This document shows, piece by piece, positions 32,418-40,215 of a stretch of DNA of 64,000 bases. Made by a program: the position numbers and the translations under genes. The notes beneath the pieces are model-generated. The model saw nothing but the letters and a program-made list of their open reading frames with translations. It was not told the DNA's origin and made no database searches. Numbering within the stretch: the first letter of the stretch is position 1; every line of letters begins with the position of its first letter. The DNA is from Verrucomicrobia bacterium Tous-C9LFEB (GTDB lineage Bacteria > Acidobacteriota > Terriglobia > Terriglobales > Acidobacteriaceae): NCBI GenBank assembly GCA_903970445.1, contig CAJCIP010000065.1, forward strand, positions 1 to 64,000. The letters run 5' to 3'.

Positions 32418-33734
32418 GTGAGCCAAGCCAGCAAGAAGCAGTCCGCCGTCATTTTGGGTGCCCAGTGGGGCGATGAAGGTAAAGGCAAAATTGTCGACGT
32501 CCTTAGCGAGAAGTTCGACATCGTCGCGCGCTACGCGGGCGGCCACAATGCGGGCCACACGGTCATCATTCACGGCCGCAAGTTCGTGCTACAGCTTATT
32601 CCCTGCGGCGTTTTGCGCCCCGGCTGCAAGGGTGTCATCGGCAACGGCGTTGTGCTCGACCCTGCGGCTTTCCTAAATGAAGTGAAAAAGCTCAAGGACG
32701 CAGGCCTGCCGGTTGATGGCCAGCTCTTCATCTCGAACCGAGCGCAGGTCATCCTGCCGTACCACCGCATGATCGAGCTTGCCGCGGAAACCGCGCCGGG
32801 TCGCCAAACGATTGGCACGACGCGTCGCGGCATCGGGCCTGCTTACGAAGACAAGATTCACCGCAATGGCTTGCGTGTCGTCGATCTGCTGAACACCTCG
32901 CTGTTGCGCACGCATATCAATAATGCCTGCCATGAAAAGAACACCATCGCGCACGCGCTCTTCGGTACAGAGCCGCTCGACCCGAAGCAGATGTACGAGG
33001 AGTACGCGCGCCTTGCTGAGCAGATTGCTCCCTTCGTTGCCGACACCGCTTACATGCTGAACAATGCGCTCGATCAAGGCCAGAACGTGATGTTCGAAGG
33101 CGCGCAGGGCGCGCTGCTCGACATCGATCACGGCACCTATCCATTCGTGACGAGTTCTTCGGCAACGTCCGGCGGCGCCGTGACGGGCACAGGCGTCGGC
33201 CCAACGCGAATCGGCACTGTCATCGGTGTCACGAAGGCTTATGTCACGCGTGTTGGCGAAGGTCCATTTCCGACAGAAATCTCCGACGCTTCCGGCGAGC
33301 TGCTGCGTGCGCGGGGCAACGAGTTCGGCGCCGTCACCGGACGTCCCCGCCGCACCGGATGGCTGGATCTGCCGCTGCTGCGCTACTCAAACATGATCAA
33401 CGCGACGGAGTGGCTCGTCGTCACGAAGATGGATGTGATGGACGAGTGCGACGAGATTCCGGTGTGCACCGGCTACAAGATCGATGGCAAGATAACGGAT
33501 GTTGTGCCCGCAGATGTGCGCGGCTTTAAAGCGATTGAGCCGCTCTACACCACCATGCCTGGCTGGAAAGCTAAGACAGAAGGCATCACCGAATACGACA
33601 AGCTCCCAAAGAGGGCGCAGGAATACCTCGACTTCATCGAGCGCGAAAGCGGCGCGAAGATAGGCATGATTTCGACCGGCCCGGACCGTGTGCAGACCAT
33701 GATGCTGCCCGGCTTTGAAGAAGCGTTGGCTTAG
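32418..33734 (+). CDS. purA: Adenylosuccinate synthetase
   Basis: PurA makes adenylosuccinate from IMP, aspartate and GTP, the first committed step to AMP. The P-loop 'GAQWGDEGKGKIVD' is at 14-27, with 'GGHNAGHTVIIHGRKF', 'TTRRGIGPAYEDKIHRNGLRV', 'LFEGAQGALLDIDHGTYPFVTSS' (as MFEGAQ), 'TRVGEGPFPTE' and 'GRPRRTGWLDLPLLRY'. The 438-residue length is normal. GTG at 32418 is the start, with AGGAAA 6-7 bases before it. The ABM-type monooxygenase begins 6 bases after the stop, so the two are probably co-transcribed. Confidence 0.97.
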   Translation: MSQASKKQSAVILGAQWGDEGKGKIVDVLSEKFDIVARYAGGHNAGHTVIIHGRKFVLQLIPCGVLRPGCKGVIGNGVVLDPAAFLNEVKKLKDAGLPVDGQLFISNRAQVILPYHRMIELAAETAPGRQTIGTTRRGIGPAYEDKIHRNGLRVVDLLNTSLLRTHINNACHEKNTIAHALFGTEPLDPKQMYEEYARLAEQIAPFVADTAYMLNNALDQGQNVMFEGAQGALLDIDHGTYPFVTSSSATSGGAVTGTGVGPTRIGTVIGVTKAYVTRVGEGPFPTEISDASGELLRARGNEFGAVTGRPRRTGWLDLPLLRYSNMINATEWLVVTKMDVMDECDEIPVCTGYKIDGKITDVVPADVRGFKAIEPLYTTMPGWKAKTEGITEYDKLPKRAQEYLDFIERESGAKIGMISTGPDRVQTMMLPGFEEALA

Positions 33735-33740
33735 GCGCAG

Positions 33741-34028
33741 ATGATCAGCTTTACGGTTCGCATGCGTTTTCCGGAAGAAGACCGGAATGAGATAGCCTCC
33801 GTCCTCGAAAGCCTCGCGCTGGCCTCCCGGCAAGAACCTGGCTGCGTAAGCTATGTTCCGCATTGGGTGGAGGGCGACGCCGCAACGGTTCTGATCTATG
33901 AGCAATATCGTGACGAGGCGGCGGTTGAGTTTCATCGTGGCACCGAACATTTTGCGAAGCACGCCACGGGTGGCCTGTATCAAAAAATGCTCGACCGGCA
34001 TGTGGAGCATCTACAGGCGATCGCTTAG
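33741..34028 (+). CDS. Antibiotic-biosynthesis-monooxygenase (ABM) domain protein
   Basis: The 95-residue protein is the size of a single ABM ferredoxin-like domain: 'FTVRMRFPEEDRNEIASVLESLALASRQEPGCVSYVPH', then 'VLIYEQYRDEAAVEFHRGTEHFAKH'. The phrase 'S..EpGC..Y' and the 'E.w.d.aA...H..t.HF' helix are typical. Members act as small cofactor-free quinol monooxygenases or haem-related enzymes, usually as dimers. It starts 6 bases after purA, so it rides on that transcript; a link to purine synthesis is not implied. Confidence 0.85.
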   Translation: MISFTVRMRFPEEDRNEIASVLESLALASRQEPGCVSYVPHWVEGDAATVLIYEQYRDEAAVEFHRGTEHFAKHATGGLYQKMLDRHVEHLQAIA

Positions 34029-34129
34029 TTGATCGCCTGGCGCACCAAAGTTTGCCCCACCGGTGCGGCTGGCAACCCTATATACCCTTTGACTCAGGTT
34101 CGCGAATCGTCTTACTATCCGGTACGCCC

Positions 34130-34630
34130 ATGCCACGTCCAGCGAAGTTTCTAAAGCTATTCCTGCTTTGCGCATTAGCGGTTCTGCCGGCGTGTGCGAT
34201 GCCTCGGCCCCATCTCCGCGGGAACCCGCGCGAGCAGATTATGGAGCTCGAGCGGCAGTGGAGGCAGGCGCAACTCACCGGCGATGTTCAGGGCATGGAG
34301 AAACTACTTTCCGACAACTTTATTGGGATCACGGTGGCCGGCAAAGTGGTGACCAAGGTCCAGCAACTGGATCGCATGCGCCAGCGGCAGCTAGTGATCA
34401 CCCGTTTTGAAGCCAGCGATATGAAAGTCAAGGTGATTGGTGGGGGAAAGGTCGCCGTCGTCAATGCACTTGCTCAGGTTGAGGGCCAATCGGACGCGCG
34501 GAAAGTTGATGGAAGCTTTCGCTACACGCGGATCTATCAGCGTCTGCCGAGCGGTACCTGGAAAATTACGAACTTCGAAGCCACGCGGGTGTCAAAAAAC
34601 GACGTTCCTGGCGACTTACCAAAGCCTTAG
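34130..34630 (+). CDS. Lipoprotein with SnoaL-like (DUF4440/NTF2-type) domain
   Basis: ATG 34130 (MPRPAKFLKLFLLCALAVLPACA) gives a good lipoprotein signal with lipobox LPAC, so it is preferred to the earlier ATG at 34052. The mature ~145 residues fit an NTF2-like/DUF4440 cone: 'IMELERQWRQAQLTGDVQGMEKLLSDNFIGITVAGKVVTKVQQLDRM...VVNALAQVEGQ...GSFRYTRIYQRLPSGTWKITNFEATRV'. Such proteins bind small ligands or have no known activity. Envelope location is inferred from the lipobox. Confidence 0.8.
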   Translation: MPRPAKFLKLFLLCALAVLPACAMPRPHLRGNPREQIMELERQWRQAQLTGDVQGMEKLLSDNFIGITVAGKVVTKVQQLDRMRQRQLVITRFEASDMKVKVIGGGKVAVVNALAQVEGQSDARKVDGSFRYTRIYQRLPSGTWKITNFEATRVSKNDVPGDLPKP

Positions 34631-34676
34631 AGCGATGCGAGAGCCTTTTCTCGATTTTCGATTCAAGCTCTGTGCG

Positions 34677-34695
34677 CGTGGACTAACCGTCCACG
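34677..34695. terminator. Hairpin between two convergent genes
   Basis: CGTGGAC-TAACC-GTCCACG is a perfect 7-base stem in the gap between the lipoprotein gene and the convergent HIT gene. There is no T-run on either side, so termination is only a possibility. Confidence 0.35.
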
Positions 34696-34746
34696 TCACT
34701 TGGGAGCGAACGGCAAAGCATAGTTGCCCGCCTGGCGCCGAGCGGA

Positions 34747-35325
34747 TTAGAGCACAGGCTCCGCTATCAGCCCATCGCGCAGCCGAGTGAAGGTTACTTC
34801 GAGCATCTCCGCAAGAATGCGCGTTTCGCCAAGCACGGTCATGTAGTTGGTGTCGCCCGACCAACGTGGCACAGCGTGCAGGTGCAAATGTTCGGCGACA
34901 CCCGCGCCGGCCGCCTCACCCAGGTTGAGGCCGACATTCAGACCCTGCGGGCGATACTCCTTACGAAGCACACGCTCGACGCGCCTTGTTTGCAGCATCA
35001 CTTCGGCTGCGGTTTCGGAAGGAAGCGCGGCAAGGCTGGATTCGTGCTGGTAAGGCACAACCATCACGTGCCCGGAGTTGTAGGGGTAAGCATTCAGCAC
35101 CGCAAAGCAGGTCTCGCCACGCGCCACGATGTAGGCGGCCTTATCAGCTTCCGCCATGTCTGTGCCATGCTCCACTGCGTAGGCTGTCGCGGCAAGCATG
35201 TTGCAAAACACGCAATGGTGTTCGCCCGGCCAAGCAGAAAGAGCTTCCGGTACGCCGGCCTTCGCCATTTCCTTGTTCTGGCCGGTGACGTAGGCGTAGC
35301 GCCACGGAGTCCAAAGCCTATCCAT
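34747..35325 (-). CDS. HIT-family hydrolase (AP4A phosphorylase-like)
   Basis: The 192-residue protein has the histidine-triad motif in 'EHLHLHAVPRWSGDTNYMTVLGETRIL' and a zinc-like pair 'CVFCNM' near residue 38. The start 'MDRLWTPWRYAYVTG' and 'AYPYNSGHVMVVPYQHESSLAAL' are typical of the actinobacterial/acidobacterial AP4A phosphorylase-type group of HIT proteins. These cleave nucleotide phosphate or phosphoramidate bonds, for example in Ap4A. The gene is divergent from rpsA; about 330 bases separate them. The exact substrate is not known. Confidence 0.9.
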   Translation of the reverse strand: MDRLWTPWRYAYVTGQNKEMAKAGVPEALSAWPGEHHCVFCNMLAATAYAVEHGTDMAEADKAAYIVARGETCFAVLNAYPYNSGHVMVVPYQHESSLAALPSETAAEVMLQTRRVERVLRKEYRPQGLNVGLNLGEAAGAGVAEHLHLHAVPRWSGDTNYMTVLGETRILAEMLEVTFTRLRDGLIAEPVL

Positions 35326-35654
35326 TCCCGCAGTATAGGCGGCACATTGAGGACTTCGGCTGAATCGATTTCAAAGGCGACTCATCCAAAAGATACGTAG
35401 CTTGACGCCTTTTTGTACGATCATCGCTTCGTTCAACCCAACATTCGTTGACCCGTGCATAACGGCGCGCTACACTTTGAATATCCACTGCGTCAGGGGA
35501 TTCGGCCGCAGACGGTTATCGCAGCATGCACCACCTCACTCCTTTCGACATCTTCGCTTAGGTACACTGCCCGGACGGCTATCCAATGCCCCGGAAAGTT
35601 TCTGCCGCTGTGAACGTCAGCGAGTGACGAATCCCGAAAGACGATTCACCGCAC
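35326..35654 (+). other. Untranslated region upstream of rpsA
   Basis: This 329-base gap holds the start region of the HIT gene on the left, a strong promoter at 35448-35476 and a likely ~170-base rpsA leader. No Shine-Dalgarno sequence is obvious before ATG 35655. S1 mRNAs in other bacteria also lack a strong one and are controlled by S1 itself. No open frame of interest is seen. Confidence 0.5.
35448..35476 (+). promoter_or_regulatory. Sigma-70-type promoter of rpsA
   Basis: TTGACC (35448-35453), a 17-base spacer and TACACT (35471-35476) form a good housekeeping promoter. Its -10 is identical to that of the tRNA-Ser promoter. Confidence 0.7.
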
Positions 35655-37640
35655 ATGTCCCAACACGACCCCAATTCAACTAACGAGAGCAAACCCCTGA
35701 ACACCACACTCGAACCAACCGCGCCCGAAGCCACCCACGAACCCACCTCCAACCCTGAAACGCAGGCGAGCACTTTCGACACTTCTGCTGACCACGACGG
35801 CAGCATGTCGACAGCCACGGCGAACGCGAATGAGACCGCTGGCAATCACGGCAGCAGCGTATCCATCGCAGCTGGTGCATCAGGCGAACCAGAATATTCC
35901 GACGAGGACTTTGCCGCAGCGCTCGAAAGCTTCGACCGCGAGCAGGCAGCCGAAAAAGACGCCGCCCAGGCAATGACTACGGAAGAAGCAGTCGTGACCG
36001 GTACCGTCGTCAAGATCACCGACAAGCATGTCGTGATCGACATCGGCCTGAAGTCCGAAGGTCTTATTCCTCTGGATCAGGTGCTGGACCACACTGGAAC
36101 GCCGAAGTTTAGTATCGGCGACACGGTTGAGGTTGTTGTGGAGCGCGAGGAGCACGAGGGCGGCTATCTCGTTTCCTACGAGAAGGCACTGCGCCACAAG
36201 GTTTGGGACAAGCTCGAAGAAGCCGCGAACACCAAGATTCCCGTCAAGGGCATGGTTCTGTCGCGCGTCAAGGGCGGCCTGACTGTCGATATCGGCATCA
36301 AGGCGTTCCTGCCAGGCTCGCAGGTAGAGATCCGTCCCGTCCGCAACCTGGATGGCTACATCGGCACCGAAATCGAAGTCCGCGTTATCAAGCTGAACAA
36401 GAAGCGCGGCAACGTCGTTATCTCCCGTAAGGAATTGCTGGAAGAAGAGCAGAACGCGAAGAAGTCCGTCACGCTCGAAAACCTAGAAGAAGGTTCGATC
36501 TTCACCGGTAACGTCAAGAACCTGACCGACTACGGCGCGTTCGTTGATATGGGCGGTCTTGACGGCCTTCTGCACATCACCGATATGAGCTGGGGCCGGT
36601 TGACGCATCCCCGCGATCTGGTCAACGTCGGCGACGAAATCCAAGTGAAGGTGCTGAAGTTCGACAAGGAAAAGCAGCGCGTTTCCCTCGGCTTCAAGCA
36701 GCTCACGCCCGATCCGTGGCTCGACGCCACCGAGCGCTACCCAGTAGGTGCGCAGGTTCGTGGCCGTGTTCTTTCGGTTACCGACTACGGTGCATTTGTT
36801 GAGCTGGAGCAGGGCATCGAAGGTCTGGTCCACGTCAGCGAAATGACCTGGTCCAAGCGCATGAAGCATCCGTCGAAGATGGTGCATCCCGGCGACGAGG
36901 TCGACACCATCATCCTGAGCGTCAACCCGAACGACCGCCGCATCTCGCTCGGCATGAAGCAACTCCAGGACAATCCGTGGGAGCAGCTCGAGAACAAGTA
37001 CCCCACCGGTGCTGTGATCGAAGGCCGCGTACGCAACCTCACCGACTTCGGCGCGTTCATCGAAATCGAAGATGGCATCGACGGCCTGGTGCACGTCTCC
37101 AACATGAGCTGGACCAAGCGCATCAAGCACCCGTCCGAAGTGCTCAAGAAGGGCGAGAAGGTGAAGGCGGTTGTTCTCGGTGTTGAGCCGGAAAATCGCC
37201 GTCTGTCCCTCGGCATCAAGCAGCTTCAGCCGGATGTTTGGGACACGTTCTTCGCGCAGCATCGCGTTGGCGACGTCATTAAGGGCAAGGTTCTGCGCAC
37301 GGCGCAGTTCGGTGCTTTCGTTGAAATCGCGGAAGGCGTTGAAGGTCTCTGCCACATCTCGGAAGCAGTCGACGAGACCGGCAAGCAGGTCACGCTGAAC
37401 CCGGACGATGAGCACGAGTTCAAGATCGTCAAGATGAATCAGGAAGAGAAAAAGGTCGGCCTGAGCATCAAGGCAGTCGGGGAAGAAGCCAGCCGCGCGG
37501 AAGTAGAAAGCTACAAGGAATCGGCGCGCAGCGAGAAGGGGAACAAGGGCGACAGCAAGTCCTCCAACTCGGGTTCGTCTTCCTCCACAACGCTGGGCGA
37601 CCTGCTCAATTGGAAGCGCTCGGAGCGGGAAGACAGCTAG
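35655..37640 (+). CDS. rpsA: 30S ribosomal protein S1
   Basis: The 661-residue protein has six S1 RNA-binding domains, at about 110-178, 192-258, 277-345, 362-432, 449-520 and 533-605. Repeated phrases include 'VKNLTDYGAFVDMGGLDGLLHITDMSW', 'VTDYGAFVELEQGIEGLVHVSEMTWSK', 'VRNLTDFGAFIEIEDGIDGLVHVSNMSW' and 'TAQFGAFVEIAEGVEGLCHISEA'. S1 helps 30S bind and unfold mRNA. It carries an unusually long acidic, Thr/Ser/Asn-rich N-terminus (about 100 residues) before the first domain and a Ser/Lys-rich tail. A large hairpin terminator follows. Confidence 0.96.
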   Translation: MSQHDPNSTNESKPLNTTLEPTAPEATHEPTSNPETQASTFDTSADHDGSMSTATANANETAGNHGSSVSIAAGASGEPEYSDEDFAAALESFDREQAAEKDAAQAMTTEEAVVTGTVVKITDKHVVIDIGLKSEGLIPLDQVLDHTGTPKFSIGDTVEVVVEREEHEGGYLVSYEKALRHKVWDKLEEAANTKIPVKGMVLSRVKGGLTVDIGIKAFLPGSQVEIRPVRNLDGYIGTEIEVRVIKLNKKRGNVVISRKELLEEEQNAKKSVTLENLEEGSIFTGNVKNLTDYGAFVDMGGLDGLLHITDMSWGRLTHPRDLVNVGDEIQVKVLKFDKEKQRVSLGFKQLTPDPWLDATERYPVGAQVRGRVLSVTDYGAFVELEQGIEGLVHVSEMTWSKRMKHPSKMVHPGDEVDTIILSVNPNDRRISLGMKQLQDNPWEQLENKYPTGAVIEGRVRNLTDFGAFIEIEDGIDGLVHVSNMSWTKRIKHPSEVLKKGEKVKAVVLGVEPENRRLSLGIKQLQPDVWDTFFAQHRVGDVIKGKVLRTAQFGAFVEIAEGVEGLCHISEAVDETGKQVTLNPDDEHEFKIVKMNQEEKKVGLSIKAVGEEASRAEVESYKESARSEKGNKGDSKSSNSGSSSSTTLGDLLNWKRSEREDS

Positions 37641-37655
37641 TCTCGTTTGATCAGT

Positions 37656-37703
37656 AGGCACAACAAGAAGGCCGCCTGTGAGGGCGGCCTTCCTGTTGTG
37701 CCT
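37656..37703. terminator. Long bidirectional terminator hairpin
   Basis: AGGCACAACA-(A)-GAAGGCCGCC and its complement GGCGGCCTTC-CTGTTGTGCCT pair over about 20 bases around the loop TGTGAG. It lies between the convergent stops of rpsA (37640) and the oxidoreductase (37716), so it can serve both strands. Confidence 0.85.
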
Positions 37704-37715
37704 GGCATGAGCGCC

Positions 37716-38885
37716 CTAATTCTTCGGCTGCTTCTCGACGTCTTTTCCGGGATTTTTTGCGTCCACAAGTTCCGGCGTCGACACCGCTCCGAGCGTGATC
37801 TTCTGCGAGTCGGTATCAATTCGCTTCGAGCGTATGAACGGCGCAAGCTTCACAGAGCCGCCACTTTCAAGCGCCTTCAACACACCCTCTAGGACCCGCA
37901 CGTCAGCAAAGCCTTCTTCGCCATCGGGCTCTGGCTCGGTGTTGTTCAAAATGCAATCGGAAAAGTACTTCAACTCACCGCCGAAGTGGTCAGTATTCTT
38001 GAAGCTCTTCTTGCTCTTGTCATCCTTGATCGCGATGGTCTGCTCCAGTGATTTGCCGAACATGTAAGCCGGGTCGAGCATGACGCTGCCCTTTGTGCCG
38101 ATCGCAACGAACGAGTTCGTCGCGTTGCCGTAGTACGAGCAACTGAACTGGGCAAGCTTCTCACCAGGGAAGCGCAGCGTCACCGCGACCGTGTCATAGA
38201 AGTCCTGATCGAAGCCTGACTCCGGATGCTTCGTTCCGAATGCAGAGACCACTTCTGTTGGTTCGTCACTGAAGATGTAACGCGCGGCGTTCACTGGGTA
38301 CGGCCCCATGTCAAGCACCGGTCCGGCGAGATCGCCGTTGTGCACGCGGTGGGTCGACGGATCGACCATCTGCGCGAAGGTGGAAGAGAAGAAATGTACG
38401 CTGCCCAAGTCCCCCGAGCGTACCTTCTCGATCGTATCTAGAGTAGCGGGTTCGAAGTGGAGCCGGTACGCCACCATCAGCTTGGCCTGCGCACCGCGTG
38501 CCGCAACGAGTATCTCTTCGCACTTTGCCGTGGATACTTCCAGGGGCTTCTCGGTCAGCACGTGAATGCCGGCTTTGAGAGCCGGAACAATGAACTCAGC
38601 GTGACGCCAGTTCGGAGTCGCCAAGTAGATGGCGTCGAACGTTCCGCTCGCAATCGCCTCGCCGAATTGTTCATAGGTGTAGGTCGCTTCCACGTCGTAT
38701 TTTTGGCCAAGTTCCTTTGCCTTCGCCGGATCGCTCGTTACCAGCGCCGTGATGACGGAATTGCCCGTGTGGTCCACTCCCGGCATCATGTCTTCCTGCG
38801 CAATGTCACCTACACCAACAATGGCGTAACGAACCTTCTGCTCTTCTTCCATCCCGAGCCATGCTTTGATTCCCATATCATCCAA
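37716..38885 (-). CDS. Gfo/Idh/MocA-family NAD(P)-dependent oxidoreductase
   Basis: The 389-residue protein has a Rossmann N-domain ('VRYAIVGVGDIAQEDMMPGVDHT', 'DAIYLATPNWRHAEFIVPALKAGIHVLTEKPLEVS', the EKP catalytic lysine) and the C-terminal beta domain ('AYRLHFEPATLDTIEKVRSGDLGSVHFFSSTFAQMV', 'DMGPYPVNAARYIF'). It resembles glucose-fructose oxidoreductase-like members. No Tat signal is seen, so it is probably cytoplasmic. The first residues before 'EEEQKVRYAIVG' may be extra; Met12 is an alternative start. It is convergent with rpsA and divergent from the MerR gene. Confidence 0.92.
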   Translation of the reverse strand: MDDMGIKAWLGMEEEQKVRYAIVGVGDIAQEDMMPGVDHTGNSVITALVTSDPAKAKELGQKYDVEATYTYEQFGEAIASGTFDAIYLATPNWRHAEFIVPALKAGIHVLTEKPLEVSTAKCEEILVAARGAQAKLMVAYRLHFEPATLDTIEKVRSGDLGSVHFFSSTFAQMVDPSTHRVHNGDLAGPVLDMGPYPVNAARYIFSDEPTEVVSAFGTKHPESGFDQDFYDTVAVTLRFPGEKLAQFSCSYYGNATNSFVAIGTKGSVMLDPAYMFGKSLEQTIAIKDDKSKKSFKNTDHFGGELKYFSDCILNNTEPEPDGEEGFADVRVLEGVLKALESGGSVKLAPFIRSKRIDTDSQKITLGAVSTPELVDAKNPGKDVEKQPKN

Positions 38886-39044
38886 CTCTCACTGAATTTC
38901 TGCACCCCGTTGCGTTCCTGTGCACTCACTGCTTGGGATGCTGAAATCCGTGAGTCTGCGAAAGAATGGATTTCGTTGCACGAAAAAGGCTTGACCCTCT
39001 CCTTGCGTCAGGCCCCAGACTGCAACACAGCAGGCAATCGGAAC

Positions 39045-39830
39045 ATGTATCGCATTCAACAATTCGCAAACTTAGCCGGAGTCACCGTGCGTGCGTTGCA
39101 CCATTACGACCGCCTGGGACTGCTTTCGCCCAGCCTCCGCTCTCAAAGTGGGTATCGCCTCTATCAAAACGACGACCTCGGACGGCTGGAGCGCATCCTC
39201 GTGCTCCGCTATCTGGGAATCTCGTTGCGGGAGATCGCAGACCTGCTTGGTAACGGTGGAGGCGAGGCCCACGCGTCCCTGCCCGAAACGCTCGCTCGCC
39301 AGGCCTTAGTGCTCCGTGAGCGGCGCGAGGGGATCAATCGTGTGCTCTATGCCGTGAATCAAGCGTTAGCGCAGGCGAAAGCACCGCCCGGCGAAAGGAA
39401 AGATACGGTGCCGGACTGGGTGCTTTACCAATCCATTCTTAAGGAGATGCAGATGCAGGAGAAGCAGAACTGGACAGAGAAGTATTACAGCCGCAATGCG
39501 CGCGAAGCCGTGGAGCAAAGACGTGCTGAGTGGAACCCCGAACTCCAGGCGAAGGTGACCGCAGAGTGGCAGCAACTCTATGCGGATGTTCAAAGCGCGC
39601 TCGACCGCGGCGCTGAACCGAAAAGCGAGGAGGGCCAGGCTCTGGCGACGCGCTGGATGGCGCTGGTTGGTCAATTCACCGGTGGCAATCCCAAGGTACT
39701 GGACGGCCTAAACAAGCTCTACGCAGACCGTGCTAGCTGGCCGCAGCAGGCTATGACGCCGGAACAGCAGGCCAATATGCCCAGGCCCGAACACATGGCC
39801 TTTGTGCGCGCGGCCCAGGCAGAGAACTGA
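39045..39830 (+). CDS. MerR-family regulator with TipAS-type ligand domain
   Basis: The frame is open far upstream, but that part is antisense to the oxidoreductase. ATG 39045 begins the typical MerR start 'MYRIQQFANLAGVTVRALHHYDRLGLLSPSLRSQSGYRLYQ' and gives 261 residues. Residues 1-75 are the winged-helix DNA-binding domain, then a coiled-coil dimerisation helix. About residues 140-255 resemble the TipAS antibiotic-binding domain ('YYSRNAREAVEQRRAEWNPELQ...W..LYADVQSALDRG...QALATRWMALVGQFTGGNPKVLDGLNKLY'). It probably senses a drug-like compound; no partner gene is evident. Confidence 0.88.
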   Translation: MYRIQQFANLAGVTVRALHHYDRLGLLSPSLRSQSGYRLYQNDDLGRLERILVLRYLGISLREIADLLGNGGGEAHASLPETLARQALVLRERREGINRVLYAVNQALAQAKAPPGERKDTVPDWVLYQSILKEMQMQEKQNWTEKYYSRNAREAVEQRRAEWNPELQAKVTAEWQQLYADVQSALDRGAEPKSEEGQALATRWMALVGQFTGGNPKVLDGLNKLYADRASWPQQAMTPEQQANMPRPEHMAFVRAAQAEN

Positions 39831-39854
39831 TCTTCTGTTGGCACATAAGCGCAA

Positions 39855-39886
39855 AACAGGCCTCCCACCAACGTGGGAGGCCTGTT
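39855..39886 (+). terminator. Terminator after the MerR gene
   Basis: AACAGGCCTCCCAC / GTGGGAGGCCTGTT is a perfect 14-base stem around the loop CAAC, beginning 24 bases after the MerR stop and followed by CTCCTG. It lacks a strong T-run but is very stable. Confidence 0.7.
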
Positions 39887-40215
39887 CTCCTGCCCAATTC
39901 GCGTCTTGCATTTGACTCTCCAACAAAGTCGCGAAAAGCAGTCGTAAGCGAGTGCTTTCGCGCAAATTGATTGGTTTGACGATTACAACTTGCGGTGTAG
40001 TGGCCAAGTTACCTTCGTGCTGCACAATTAGGACAAGTCGGTGTCTCACAATCTCTGAGTTTTAAGAAGATGCTCGATGCTTATATTTTCTGGTTTAGAA
40101 CTTCGGTTCACTTCTCCACGGTCGGCTGACCTTCAAGGAAGCTCTGCTTTCTGCCCCCGAATGGCCACGTCCTCCCAACCGCTGCGCTCGCGTGCAGCAA
40201 ACAGGGCGGCGTGAG
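39887..40215 (+). other. Intergenic region before the GGDEF-EAL gene
   Basis: About 330 bases without a gene. It is more AT-rich around 39950-40110 and holds TTGACG near 39976 that could be a -35 element, but no clear matching -10 was fixed. It probably carries the promoter of the downstream signalling gene. Confidence 0.4.

Noticed and set aside
36483-37661. 392-codon frame antisense to rpsA
   Set aside because: The sense strand clearly encodes six S1 domains. The antisense frame has no known motif and is a by-product of biased codon use.
38457-39044. N-terminal extension of about 196 codons ahead of the MerR regulator
   Set aside because: It lies antisense to the Gfo/Idh/MocA gene and the intergenic gap, while the typical MerR N-terminus begins at ATG 39045.
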